The notes beneath the pieces were generated by a model. That model saw only the letters and a list, made by a program, of their open reading frames with translations, made no database searches and was not told where the DNA came from. A program made the position numbers and the translations under genes. A stretch of 54,474 nucleotides of DNA from Hyphomicrobiales bacterium (GTDB lineage Bacteria; Pseudomonadota; Alphaproteobacteria; Rhizobiales; HXMU1428-3): positions 1-54,474 of the forward strand of contig JAJFHX010000041.1 of the NCBI GenBank assembly GCA_021775425.1, read 5' to 3'. Shown piece after piece: positions 35,173-44,227 of the stretch (the stretch's first letter is position 1; each line of letters begins with the position of its first letter).

Positions 35173-37020
35173 TTATTGTGTTCTGGTTCTTGTGTCCCAC
35201 CAGCTATCCAGCAGTGATCCATAAAATGAAACTTTCTCAGGGTGACCTAAATATGCCCAATGTGCAAGCCATTGGCTTTTCAAATGGAACAGTGGGATGA
35301 GGTAATCCCCTGAAAGTAGCAATCTGTCGAGAGAACGGACGCTTGAAGCGAAGGTTTCAGGGTCTTTTGCGGCTAAAAGGGCGTTAATGGCATTGTCAAC
35401 TTCGGGGTTTTTAATGCCGGCATAATTATATGAGCCTTCTGTGTCAGCCTGTTTTGAACTCCAGCGGAACAGTTGTTCATTGCCGGGGGATAATGAACCA
35501 CTCCAGTTGTTCTGTATCATGTCAAAGTCAAAACTGATTTTTCGTTTTTGGTACTGGGTTGAGTCTACCTGTCTGATCTCTGCTTTAATGCCGACCAGTT
35601 TTAAGTTTTCGATAAAACTCAGTAATAAAGCTTCCTGATCTTTGCTGACGGTGAGAATTTCAAAGGTGAATGGCTTGCCAGTTGCAATATTGATGAGCTG
35701 GCCGTTTGTCAGTTTATAGCCGGCTTCTTTCAGCAGCTTTGTGGCGCGGCGTATGTTTTTACGGTCGATGCCTTTGGACCGGTTTTTTGGCAGTTCATAG
35801 CTTCCTTTGAGAATTTCCGGGTAGGTTGTTTTGAATTTTCCGGAAAGAATAGAAAGCTCAATTTCGTCTGCTTCGCGGCCATGTGACGAAAGAAAAGAGC
35901 GGTCAAAATAGCTTTGTGTGCGGTGATAGAGGCTGTGATAGAGCTTGCGGTTAATGTCTTCAAAATTGAACATATGAATGAGGGCGCGGCGGACTTTCTG
36001 ATCCCGGAACTGTTCTCTTCTGGTGTTGAATACCAGTGCTGACATACCGGAGGGTATATTCAGTTCAAATTGTTTTTTTACAACCCTTCCGTCTTTCATT
36101 CCTCTGAAATTATAAGCGGTTGACCATTTGCCCGGGTCGTTTTCATACTGGATGTCATGCAGGCCGCTTTTAAAGCCTTCAAACAGCGTGTTGGCGTCTC
36201 TGAAATAAGTGTATTTGATGGTGTCAAAATTAAACCTGCCGCGCATAGGGGGGAGGTCTCTGGCCCAGTAATCAGGGTTGCGCTGGTATGTGATGGTTTT
36301 ACCAGCGTCTATTGAGGCGACGCGGTAAGGACCTGAACCGATCGGTGGTTTGAGATTGGTCTGGTTAAAGAGGTCTACTGTCATCGCGTGTTTGGGGAGA
36401 ATTGGCATCAGCCCCATAATTAACGGCATTTCTCTGTCCCCTTCGGGAGTGAAGGTGAATTTGACGCCATTGTCACCGATGCGGTCTATTTGTGTGACTT
36501 TGTTGTAATAAGTTCGATGGTTGGGGCGGCCGTTTTCTTTCAGGAGTTTGTGTGAAAAAATAACATCATCCACTGTTATCGGTTTGCCATCTGAAAAGCG
36601 GGCGTTTTTGTTCAGGTAAAAGGTGATGGAAGAGCGGTCTTCAGGGACATCAACGTATTCGGCAATGAGGCCATATAGGGAGAAGGGTTCATCCAGCCCT
36701 CTCGCCAGCAGGCTTTCATAGAGATAAGCACGAATGCCGGCAGCGCCGCCGCCTCTGATGTTTAAAGGGTTTAAACTGGTAAAAGTGCCCTGAACACCCA
36801 GATTTAATGTGCCACCTTTGGGGGCATCTGGGTTGACGTAGCTGAAATGCTGATAGTCTTTTTTGTATTTCAGCTCGCCGTGCATGGCGATGCCGTGCTG
36901 TTGATTGTTTTCAGCAGCTTTTATGAATTGGTGTTCTTTGAATGTCAGTGCATGCGAGAGGGATATAAATGCCATTAAAAAGGCCATCAAAAGGGGTTTT
37001 CTCGGCAGTAATATGGACAT
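35173..37020 (-). CDS. Family-5 extracellular solute-binding protein, YejA type
   Basis: Periplasmic peptide-binding protein, 615 aa from the ATG at 37020 (a GTG at 37029 is less likely). A signal peptide covers residues ~1-27 (KPLLMAFLMAFISLSHA). The mature start HGIAMHGELKYKKDYQHFSY and then VNPDAPKGGTLNLG is the YejA hallmark, and the SBP_bac_5 core follows to the C-terminus, including FRWSSKQADTEGSYNYAGI. YejA serves the YejABEF importer for microcin C-like peptides and others, but no yejBEF genes are in this window. Downstream are the ligase genes, with a 117-base gap, on the same strand. Confidence 0.87.
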   Translation of the reverse strand: MSILLPRKPLLMAFLMAFISLSHALTFKEHQFIKAAENNQQHGIAMHGELKYKKDYQHFSYVNPDAPKGGTLNLGVQGTFTSLNPLNIRGGGAAGIRAYLYESLLARGLDEPFSLYGLIAEYVDVPEDRSSITFYLNKNARFSDGKPITVDDVIFSHKLLKENGRPNHRTYYNKVTQIDRIGDNGVKFTFTPEGDREMPLIMGLMPILPKHAMTVDLFNQTNLKPPIGSGPYRVASIDAGKTITYQRNPDYWARDLPPMRGRFNFDTIKYTYFRDANTLFEGFKSGLHDIQYENDPGKWSTAYNFRGMKDGRVVKKQFELNIPSGMSALVFNTRREQFRDQKVRRALIHMFNFEDINRKLYHSLYHRTQSYFDRSFLSSHGREADEIELSILSGKFKTTYPEILKGSYELPKNRSKGIDRKNIRRATKLLKEAGYKLTNGQLINIATGKPFTFEILTVSKDQEALLLSFIENLKLVGIKAEIRQVDSTQYQKRKISFDFDMIQNNWSGSLSPGNEQLFRWSSKQADTEGSYNYAGIKNPEVDNAINALLAAKDPETFASSVRSLDRLLLSGDYLIPLFHLKSQWLAHWAYLGHPEKVSFYGSLLDSWWDTRTRTQ

Positions 37021-37353
37021 TAAAATCACTCTTTGGGTTGGATATATTGGTTAATGGGTTTGTACTTGGTATTTTCGCCTTTTAAAAGGGGGGAATAGAG
37101 GGTAATAAAGAAACAATAATCGGGCTTTTTGTTGATTGAAGAAGATGACCTGCCGTGTCTTTCATACCACTTGAGAGGATAATCAGATCAGTTGAGTGGA
37201 TAATATCAGACAAAAAGTGTTAAATCATAGCCTGGTCACTTGATTGCCTTAATTCGGTGTATTCAGGCATATAAATTCCTAATTTCAGGATTAATACTAC
37301 TCAGGTCCATAAGAAAATTAAGGACCAATTTGTTACAGGAGAGAGGCATAAAT
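37021..37353. other. Divergent promoter region between YejA-like and IalB genes
   Basis: 333 bases without a supported gene. It must carry the promoters for both divergent genes. An in-frame extension upstream of the IalB start to 37240 has no ribosome site and reads as hydrophobic nonsense, so it is not taken as coding. Confidence 0.5.
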
Positions 37354-38061
37354 ATGAGTTCGCGAATTACAATTTGGGGTCAACAGGGCATTGCATATGC
37401 AGTTTTAACGGGCGCTGTTGTTCTGGGTTTATCATTAGGGGGGTCTCTGGCATTTGCGGCTGATAAGAAAGCTTCTGCAAGTAAAGATAAGAATGCCTGG
37501 ATCAAGATTTGTGATGATGTCAAACTGAAGGAAGTTAAGGCCGAAAAGGCTTCAGAGAAAAAAATCTGTATGACGCACCATGAGAGCCTGAGCGCTCGTA
37601 CTGGTACGCCGCTTGTTTCAGCTGCTGTCCGGAATGTTTCCGGTCATGATAAAGAGCGCTTTCTGGTAACTGTGCCATTGGGTATGGCTATTCCGGCCGG
37701 CGTGCATGTGAAGATTGACGAAGGCAAACCACTGAAACTGAAATATTCGTTTTGCCATGTGGCAGGCTGTGTTGCAGAAATTGAAATGACATCTGACCTG
37801 ATGAAAGAAATGAAAGCGGGTAAGAAAATTGTCATCGCAACAATCGGCATTAGTGGTAAACCAATCGGCTTTCCAATTCCATTGACTGGGTTTGGCAAGG
37901 CTTATGCCGGCAAACCTATTGACAGCAAAAAATATGCAGATGCCAGAAAACAGATGATGCTTGAAATTCGCAAGCGTCAGATTGATATTGCAAAAAAAGC
38001 GCAAGCCAAAAAAGAAGCTGAGCTGATTAAAAATGCTGATAAGGCACCACCTAAAAAATAA
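37354..38061 (+). CDS. Invasion-associated locus B (IalB) family protein
   Basis: Exported protein of 235 aa. ATG at 37354 has GAGAGGC upstream and opens a signal peptide (AVLTGAVVLGLSLGGSLAFA). The IalB domain follows with cysteines in IKICDDVK, KICMTHHE and FCHVAGC, the typical disulfide set, and VRNVSGHDKERFLVTVPLG and ISGKPIGFPIPLTGF as hallmarks. IalB proteins are periplasmic or secreted and widespread in Rhizobiales; the original Bartonella member is linked to erythrocyte invasion, but free-living members have no known role. The last ~30 residues are strongly basic (AKKAQAKKEAELIKNADK). Confidence 0.88.
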   Translation: MSSRITIWGQQGIAYAVLTGAVVLGLSLGGSLAFAADKKASASKDKNAWIKICDDVKLKEVKAEKASEKKICMTHHESLSARTGTPLVSAAVRNVSGHDKERFLVTVPLGMAIPAGVHVKIDEGKPLKLKYSFCHVAGCVAEIEMTSDLMKEMKAGKKIVIATIGISGKPIGFPIPLTGFGKAYAGKPIDSKKYADARKQMMLEIRKRQIDIAKKAQAKKEAELIKNADKAPPKK

Positions 38062-38132
38062 CACTGCTGGTGATTGGATACAGTTTTTAGTTTAAATCTG
38101 AAAATCGTTCTCATCAGTTATTCAATTCAAAT

Positions 38133-38169
38133 AAAAAAGCCGCTCAGAAAATACCTGAGCGGCTTTTTT
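38133..38169. terminator. Bidirectional terminator between IalB and lyase genes
   Basis: AAAAAAGCCGCTCAG and CTGAGCGGCTTTTTT are a perfect 15-bp stem with a 7-base loop. The A and T runs make it a good terminator on both strands, matching the convergent genes at either side (stops at 38061 and 38213). Confidence 0.92.
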
Positions 38170-38212
38170 GTTGTTCAGTCGTGATGATCTGAGACTGTCA
38201 GATTATTTACAA

Positions 38213-39262
38213 TTACATTTCATAAGCGGCTGCTAGATCAGGATCTTTTTCAGCCACGATTTTGGCAAGGTCTACAATCACTTTGGCCTGTTTCCAGGTG
38301 GCGTCATCCTGCATTTTACCATCCAGCATTACGGCGCCGGTGCCATCGGGCATGGCTTCGAGAATTCTTTTGGCAAACAGCACTTCTTCTTTTTCCGGGC
38401 TGAATACTTCTTTGGCCAGTTTGATCTGGCTTGGGTGCAAGCTCCATGTGCCAACGCACCCCTGAAGAAAGGCATTTCTGAATTGAGAACGGCAGGCGTC
38501 GCCATCTGAGAAGTCTCCAAACGGGCCGTAAAATGCCTTGATGCCATTTCCCATGCAAGCGTCGACCATTTTGGCAATTGTGTAATGCCAGAGATCCTGC
38601 TGGAAAAGGGTGCGGGGTTTGTCGCCTTCCGCATCTTCCAAAACACCATAGAACGGATGGCCGCCACCAACGCGGGTGGTTTTCATGCCGCGAGATGCTG
38701 CGAGATCTGCCGGGCCGAGGCTCATGCCGTGCATTCTCGGGCTGGCGCGGGCGATGTCTTCAACATTGTTCATGCCTTCAGCGGTTTCTAAAATGGCATG
38801 GATCTGAATTGGTTTTTTGATGCTGTGTTTGGCTTCCAGTTGGGCAAGGAGCTGGTCAAGATAGTGAATATCCCAGGGGCCTTCAACTTTTGGCAGCATG
38901 ATGACGTTTAGCTTGTTGCCGATACTGGCGACGATTTCTGTTACATCGTCGAGAAACCAGGGGCTGTTGAGGCAGTTCACTCTGGTCCAGAGGCCGGTTG
39001 AGCCAAAGTCGTTGTTTTTGCCGATTTCTATGAAGCCTGATCTTGCGTTTTCTTTTTCGTCAGCAGGGATGGCATCTTCAAGATTGCCGAGGATGACATC
39101 GACCTGGCTGATCATATCCGGAATTTTGCTGCGGATTTTTTCAATATGGGGTGGGACGAAGTGGATCATTCTTTCCAGAGCAACAGGAGGCTGACGATAT
39201 GGTTCAGGTGCGCCAATGGCGAGAGGTTTATAAAATCCCTGTGGGGTTTTTGTATGTGGCAT
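38213..39262 (-). CDS. Malyl-CoA lyase-like HpcH/HpaI aldolase
   Basis: Protein of 349 aa of the HpcH/HpaI aldolase-citrate lyase family, closest by eye to L-malyl-CoA/beta-methylmalyl-CoA lyase. Supporting features: metal-binding acidic residues in [18 protein letters not shown], the arginine in [51 protein letters not shown], and [20 protein letters not shown] with [13 protein letters not shown]. Such lyases act in the ethylmalonyl-CoA pathway, serine cycle or acetate/propionate assimilation. The exact substrate is not proven, and citrate lyase-like or thioesterase relatives remain possible. The ATG at 39262 has CAGGAA at good spacing; the open frame before it is not taken as coding. Confidence 0.82.
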   Translation of the reverse strand: MPHTKTPQGFYKPLAIGAPEPYRQPPVALERMIHFVPPHIEKIRSKIPDMISQVDVILGNLEDAIPADEKENARSGFIEIGKNNDFGSTGLWTRVNCLNSPWFLDDVTEIVASIGNKLNVIMLPKVEGPWDIHYLDQLLAQLEAKHSIKKPIQIHAILETAEGMNNVEDIARASPRMHGMSLGPADLAASRGMKTTRVGGGHPFYGVLEDAEGDKPRTLFQQDLWHYTIAKMVDACMGNGIKAFYGPFGDFSDGDACRSQFRNAFLQGCVGTWSLHPSQIKLAKEVFSPEKEEVLFAKRILEAMPDGTGAVMLDGKMQDDATWKQAKVIVDLAKIVAEKDPDLAAAYEM

Positions 39263-39341
39263 TGTTAGATTCCTGTACTGACAGTTAAAATTTACTGGTG
39301 TTATTGGTTTTGTGATCTGGAGACTATTTCCGGAGCAGGTA

Positions 39342-40241
39342 TTATGACCAACGTCTGTTGGACCACATAAACTGTTCGGGGTATTGTCTGATCCAGCTTT
39401 CAAAAGTGGCCTGAATTTCTCTCACTATATTTTTTATGTCTTCATCCTGATCTTCTGTGCGTGGGACTTTTAACTCATGCATTTCGACGCGAAAATTCGA
39501 CTTGTTGCCAAGACGGACGCAGCGGCCAACCCATAGCCTTGTGCCGATGCGGCGCGCCAGCATGGCGGGGAAGGGCGGTGATTTAGCGTCTATGCCAAAA
39601 AATGGTACTTCGATGCCGTTTCTGTCCCACTGGTCAGCGAGAAAGCCGAGACGCCCACCTTTTCTGACATAAGACCCGATTTGCCGGGCTGTATCCCGAC
39701 CAGCGTGAAACCCAGCGCCGGCGCCTTTAGCAAACAGACCGCCGGGGTAAAGGTCTTTGCGCTGTTTGCGCAGATATGCATCAACCAGCGGGTTTTTAAC
39801 CAGCCTGTATACGGCAGCTGGTTTCATATCATTGACAGCGAGGGGCCACATGGCCAGTTCCCAGTTACCTGAATGCATTGAAACGCAAATGGCTGACCCC
39901 ATCTTACCCTGATAACGATCCAGAATTTCCGGATTGGCGATTTCGATGTTTTCAGGGCGGGCCAGGACGCGGTCCATCTGCATGGTTTCTGCCATGACAC
40001 GGCCGAGGTTTTCCCACATGGCGAGGGCAATCTGTTCTCTTTGCTCGTCTGTTTTTTCCGGAAAGGCCATTTTCAGATTGTTCAGCGCGCGCTGGTGGCG
40101 GCGGCCCCGACCGGCGAGAATGCGCCACCAGTATGCTGAAAATTTTACAGCTGTATCCAGTGGCATGATACGGATCATTTCTATTATCAAACGCAGGATC
40201 GAATATTCTGCCCAGTAACGTATCTTCAACCACAGGGTCAT
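39342..40241 (-). CDS. LpxL/HtrB-type lipid A acyltransferase
   Basis: Inner-membrane acyltransferase of the LpxL/LpxM family, 299 aa. An N-terminal membrane-associated stretch ([18 protein letters not shown]) is followed by the catalytic HxxxxE in [12 protein letters not shown] (H123, E128), and [20 protein letters not shown] as the second acyltransferase block. These enzymes add a secondary acyl chain to Kdo-lipid A, or acylate lysophospholipids in some homologues. It lies between the lyase gene and the UbiH-type gene on the minus strand, 121 bases downstream of the latter. Confidence 0.87.
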   Translation of the reverse strand: MTLWLKIRYWAEYSILRLIIEMIRIMPLDTAVKFSAYWWRILAGRGRRHQRALNNLKMAFPEKTDEQREQIALAMWENLGRVMAETMQMDRVLARPENIEIANPEILDRYQGKMGSAICVSMHSGNWELAMWPLAVNDMKPAAVYRLVKNPLVDAYLRKQRKDLYPGGLFAKGAGAGFHAGRDTARQIGSYVRKGGRLGFLADQWDRNGIEVPFFGIDAKSPPFPAMLARRIGTRLWVGRCVRLGNKSNFRVEMHELKVPRTEDQDEDIKNIVREIQATFESWIRQYPEQFMWSNRRWS

Positions 40242-40248
40242 TTATGAG

Positions 40249-40279
40249 GCCTCTCATGTTAAGTCGTTATCTGAGAGGC
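40249..40279. other. Inverted repeat upstream of the acyltransferase gene
   Basis: GCCTCTCA (40249-40256) pairs with TGAGAGGC (40272-40279), an 8-bp stem with a 15-base loop, placed 8 bases before the acyltransferase start codon. Being next to the translation start it could affect initiation, but there is no other support. Confidence 0.35.
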
Positions 40280-40362
40280 AAAGCATAAAAGGGCATAAAT
40301 GGTCAAGCGATGATATGTATGATTTGCGGTTTCCGCTTTAATTAGGGGGGAATGCCTCTTAA

Positions 40363-41646
40363 TCACTCAGCTTGCATGAGTTTAGGGAGGGAGCTTTCCT
40401 GGCCGAGCCCGGTGTTGATGACCATCTGGCGCAAGGGTTTTATACTGTTCAGCAGATTGAGGCCGGTGGTGCGTGCGGCTTTTAAGGGGAGAAAAGAGCT
40501 AAGCAGTGATTTGTTGAGCATGTCGATAACGAATGACCGGTTGTTTGTGTCTCTGCTGCGGGCCTGATTAAATGACAATTCAAGCGAGGTCGTATCCTTT
40601 TTCAGGTCTGAGTTATTTTGCAGGCATTCAACCAGAGCGGCGATGTCTTTCATACCGAGGTTCATGCCTTGTGCGCCAATGGGGGGGAGGACATGAGCTG
40701 CTTCACCAACCAGAAAAATTCGGTTTGAAGCAAATTGTTCGACACTTAGTCCATTTATTGGGAAGGCAACTCTTTTTTCAACTGAGGTTATGTCACCTAA
40801 TATTGCCTGGGAATATTCAAAGAGTACCTTGCTGCAGTCTGCATCGTTTAACTTTACGATTTTTTCGGCTTCGGCCGGGGTCAGGCTCCATACCAGGCTT
40901 GAGTGATACTCTTTTAACGGGATCAGGGTCATTGGGCCGGTTTTGCGGTGCATTTCTGTTGATGTGGCGTTATGCGGCAAACTGTGAGTAAAAGAGCAGG
41001 CGATGGCAGATTGTTCATAGGCCCAGCGTTTTGTCTTTATTTCGGCTGCATTACGGCAGATTGAGTTATGTCCGTCCGCGCCAATCACTATGAGACACTT
41101 ATATATATCATTTTCTGCTGTGGTGATGGTTGCACAGTCTGGTTTTTGGGATGGCGCTGGGGTTACTGTTGTGACGGCTGTGGTTTCAATCCAGTTCACC
41201 TGCTCATGCTCTGACAATAGATTAATTAGCGACTGGTTCAGATCCCGGTTGGGGATGTTCTGGGCAAATGCTTCTAGGCCGATTTCTGAAGCTTTAAAAT
41301 GACAATCAGGCGCCCTGATGAGGCTGCCGCAATCATCAATCATCACCAGTTGCTTCAAGGGGGCTGCATTTTCATTGCACAAATGCCAGATGCCACAGTT
41401 TTTCAACATGGTGACTGAGGGATTCATGAAGGCTGTTGTGCGGGTGTCACTTTCTAATTGCTCTGGCGTTGGTTTAGGACCGAACAGGGTGATTGAATGC
41501 AAGCCTGACCGGGCGAGGGAAACGGCGGTTATGAGGCCAATAGGGCCGGTGCCGACAATCGCGATGTCAGATGTGATGTCGGAGCGAATTCTCTTCTCCG
41601 CGTGATGTAAATCGTCATTGTTATTCTTTGAATGGCTGGCAGGCAT
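40363..41646 (-). CDS. UbiH/UbiF/COQ6-family FAD-dependent hydroxylase
   Basis: Flavin monooxygenase of 427 aa. The N-terminal dinucleotide-binding motif is IAIVGTGPIGLITAVSLARSG (GxGxxG), the DG motif CLIVIGADGHNSICRNAAE, and the FAD ribityl motif FLVGEAAHVLPPIGAQGMN, all diagnostic of this class. UbiH-type enzymes hydroxylate the ubiquinone ring. ATG at 41646 is preferred to the TTG at 41652. The C-terminal ~60 residues resemble UbiH C-termini. Which ring position is hydroxylated cannot be told; alphaproteobacteria often carry multifunctional UbiL/UbiM homologues. Confidence 0.87.
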   Translation of the reverse strand: MPASHSKNNNDDLHHAEKRIRSDITSDIAIVGTGPIGLITAVSLARSGLHSITLFGPKPTPEQLESDTRTTAFMNPSVTMLKNCGIWHLCNENAAPLKQLVMIDDCGSLIRAPDCHFKASEIGLEAFAQNIPNRDLNQSLINLLSEHEQVNWIETTAVTTVTPAPSQKPDCATITTAENDIYKCLIVIGADGHNSICRNAAEIKTKRWAYEQSAIACSFTHSLPHNATSTEMHRKTGPMTLIPLKEYHSSLVWSLTPAEAEKIVKLNDADCSKVLFEYSQAILGDITSVEKRVAFPINGLSVEQFASNRIFLVGEAAHVLPPIGAQGMNLGMKDIAALVECLQNNSDLKKDTTSLELSFNQARSRDTNNRSFVIDMLNKSLLSSFLPLKAARTTGLNLLNSIKPLRQMVINTGLGQESSLPKLMQAE

Positions 41647-42330
41647 TAACAATCATCTACTTTCTGACCGAAGGACACGTATATAGAACGCCTAGTGTGC
41701 AATTTCTTTGAACTCTCCCCTTAGTGCAGTGTTGCTAGGGGGCGGGGCGGCTGTATTTTAATGTTATATGCCAACATTGCAATCTTCTACAGGGAATATT
41801 TGTCAGAAAAAACTACTTAAAGCGCTGGGACTGGGTTTAGGCTCATGCTTTATCAGGTGATATCACATGCTAATATGTGTCATAATTACAAATATTGAAA
41901 CAAAATGCAGTTATATCGCATATATTGCAGTTGCTTGCGCGATATAAATCACATAATTTGAGGCAAGGTTGTGAGTGATGGAGAATGACAAAGTCGTTCT
42001 TTTTGGCATTCTTTCCGGCTGTTTCGTTTATCAGGCCATATCGGGTCAGCATCGCTTCAGGGCATATTCGTCTTTGTTGTAGATTTGCACCAGTTTTAAA
42101 AAGGTCAGTATTCTCAACCGGATTGTTATCTAACTGTCATTTATGAATTTTAAGTTTCGACCAGGCAAAAGACAAAAAGATAAAACTTTAAACGTCGCTT
42201 TACTCGATTTTACGAGTTTGCGGTTCCGGAGTGGTTTTGTTTTAGCTTTGATAAATAATTAATCGCGCTCCCTGCGTTTTTATGGGGGTTAAGTATTCAT
42301 TTGTGGAGAAATATTGTGATTGGGGGAACT
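41647..42330. other. Long intergenic region upstream of the first porin
   Basis: About 680 AT-rich bases with no supported gene. A perfect palindrome GTGATATCAC occurs at 41857-41866, and TTATATCGC (41911-41919) with GCGATATAA (41939-41947) form a 9-bp inverted repeat. Long untranslated leaders or small RNAs near porin genes are plausible, but nothing recognised was found. Confidence 0.45.
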
Positions 42331-43587
42331 ATGATTTCCAGAGTTTCTATTGCAGCACTTGCTGCAGCAGGCGTTATGCTTTCATCAGCATCAGCTCAAG
42401 CGGCTGATCTTGGTGGTGATTGCTGTGCTGACCTTGAAGAGCGTGTTGCTACATTAGAAGCAACAACTGCAAGAAAAGGTAACAGAAAAGTTTCACTGAC
42501 CATTTATGGTCAGGTTAACCAGGCTCTTATGGTTTGGGATAATGGTAGAGATACAGATGGTTATATCGTTGATAACGATAACAGCTCATCTCGTTTTGGC
42601 TTTAAAGGCAAAGCCAAGATCAACAGTGACTGGTCTGCCGGTTATAAAATTGAGATTGAAGTTGAATCTTCATCTTCTGTTGGTGTTGATGAAACCAATG
42701 ATGATGGCCAGGGCACACCAGCTCTTCGTAAGTCATCTCTTTATATTAAGAGCAAGACTTTTGGTAAGCTGACAATTGGTCAGGATTCAGTTGCGACTGA
42801 TGACTTATCACACGATACACAAACTTCAGGTACTTCTAAATTCGTGCAGCCAGATATTAAATATGGCCGTGACTTTAACCTGATCAATTCTGCTGGCGGT
42901 AACGTTGGCACTGAATGGGGCCAGCTTTGTGGTTCTCAAATTGCTGATGGTGACCAGTGTTTTGATATTGGTGGCCGTTATAACGTTGTTCGTTATGATA
43001 CACCTTCAATTGCCGGCTTCAAGCTTTCAGCAGCCTGGGGTGAAGATGATTACTGGGATGTTGCTGCCCGTTATAAAGGCAAATTTGACCAGATTAAAAT
43101 CGGCGCAGGCATTGGTTATTCTGAATGGGATGGCCAGGACGCAGGTACAAATGCTGAAGAAACTTCATTTGTTGCTTCTGCTTCTATCATGCACAAACCA
43201 ACTGGCTTATTTGTGAACGCGGCTTATAGAAACACTGAAGTTGATTTTGGTGCGACCAGCCAGGATATGGATGCTTATTACATTCAGGCTGGTATCAAGC
43301 AAAAGTGGAATTCACTTGGTGCGACAACAATCTGGGGTGACTATATGAACGCTCAGGATGGTCTGCTAACCGGTGAAGACCGCAATCAGACATTTGGCGG
43401 TAATGTAGCTATTTCATCTGAATATGATCGTTGGGGTCTGGGTATTGCTCAGAACATCGACGCAGCTGCGATGCAACTTTATCTGGTTTATCAGCACAAC
43501 GAAGCTGAAATTGATACAGTAGCCGGCGCTGTAACAGGTATCGAAGACTTTGATGTGTTCGTTGCTGGTGGTGTCATAAAGTTCTAA
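42331..43587 (+). CDS. Outer-membrane porin (Rhizobiales porin family), copy 1
   Basis: Trimeric beta-barrel porin for small solutes, 418 aa. ATG at 42331 follows GGGGGAACT and opens a signal peptide (SRVSIAALAAAGVMLSSASA, then QAADLGG). The mature N-terminus has a short coiled-coil-like stretch with CCADLEERVATLEATTARKG, followed by barrel strands from VSLTIYGQVNQALMVW. The protein ends in IKF with terminal Phe, the BAM recognition signal. Frequent preferred codons suggest high expression. A second paralogue lies 640 bases downstream, and a terminator follows this gene. Confidence 0.93.
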   Translation: MISRVSIAALAAAGVMLSSASAQAADLGGDCCADLEERVATLEATTARKGNRKVSLTIYGQVNQALMVWDNGRDTDGYIVDNDNSSSRFGFKGKAKINSDWSAGYKIEIEVESSSSVGVDETNDDGQGTPALRKSSLYIKSKTFGKLTIGQDSVATDDLSHDTQTSGTSKFVQPDIKYGRDFNLINSAGGNVGTEWGQLCGSQIADGDQCFDIGGRYNVVRYDTPSIAGFKLSAAWGEDDYWDVAARYKGKFDQIKIGAGIGYSEWDGQDAGTNAEETSFVASASIMHKPTGLFVNAAYRNTEVDFGATSQDMDAYYIQAGIKQKWNSLGATTIWGDYMNAQDGLLTGEDRNQTFGGNVAISSEYDRWGLGIAQNIDAAAMQLYLVYQHNEAEIDTVAGAVTGIEDFDVFVAGGVIKF

Positions 43588-43616
43588 TCTAACTATTACT
43601 TAAACTATAGTGTGAG

Positions 43617-43645
43617 AGGGCCTTTCTAACTGGAAGGCCCTTTTT
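43617..43645 (+). terminator. Rho-independent terminator after porin copy 1
   Basis: AGGGCCTTTC pairs with GGAAGGCCCT (one mismatch) followed by TTTTTCTTT, 30 bases after the porin stop. Confidence 0.88.
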
Positions 43646-44227
43646 CTTTATTCGAATCTCCGATTTATTCTCTCATTTCTGATGATTGATTCTGATTCTG
43701 TGACTGTATTCTGTTGGAAACTTTGTTGATAAGCTTCCATACAGGGTGAAAAGGAGCTAAATTGACTCAGCCCTGATGCTTTCTGAGAGCATTTAAGCGA
43801 CCTGTAAGGCATTGATGCTGTTAATGACACACCTTCATGTGATTAATTTAACACTATCGTTGTGTAACAGTTAGACTTTTAGCTTATTTTCTTGATTATG
43901 AGTTTTCATTCAGGCAACGTCTAACCATGTTATCTGCAGATTGTGCGGAAATGAAACACAAATCTGCTCTTGGTTACGCAGAAATGCATACTGTTTCGCA
44001 AAGTATTTTTCTCAATAGGTGCTTTGCTTTTATTTGACTTAAATTTAAGTATTTGATTTTTCAAAACTTTTGTTTGGGATGTTGGGAAAACTAAGTTTGG
44101 ATCAAAATTAGGTAAGCAAATTTCATAGTTTATTTACCTTAAATATTATAATTTGATTTAAGTGTTGAATGACTCAAGCAGGTATTGAGTTGTTTAGAGA
44201 TGGAGAAATCTAATGATCGGGGAAATT
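43646..44227. other. Intergenic region between the two porin genes
   Basis: About 580 AT-rich bases without a supported gene; a minus-strand open frame at 43648-43830 has no ribosome site and unremarkable composition. It presumably carries the promoter and leader of porin copy 2. Confidence 0.45.

Noticed and set aside
37240..37353. N-terminal extension of the IalB protein
   Set aside because: A good ribosome site and an immediate signal peptide at 37354 make the upstream frame unlikely to be translated.
39263..39403. 47-residue extension of the malyl-CoA lyase-like protein
   Set aside because: CAGGAA at correct spacing precedes the ATG at 39262, and the extra residues overlap the upstream neighbour and look random.
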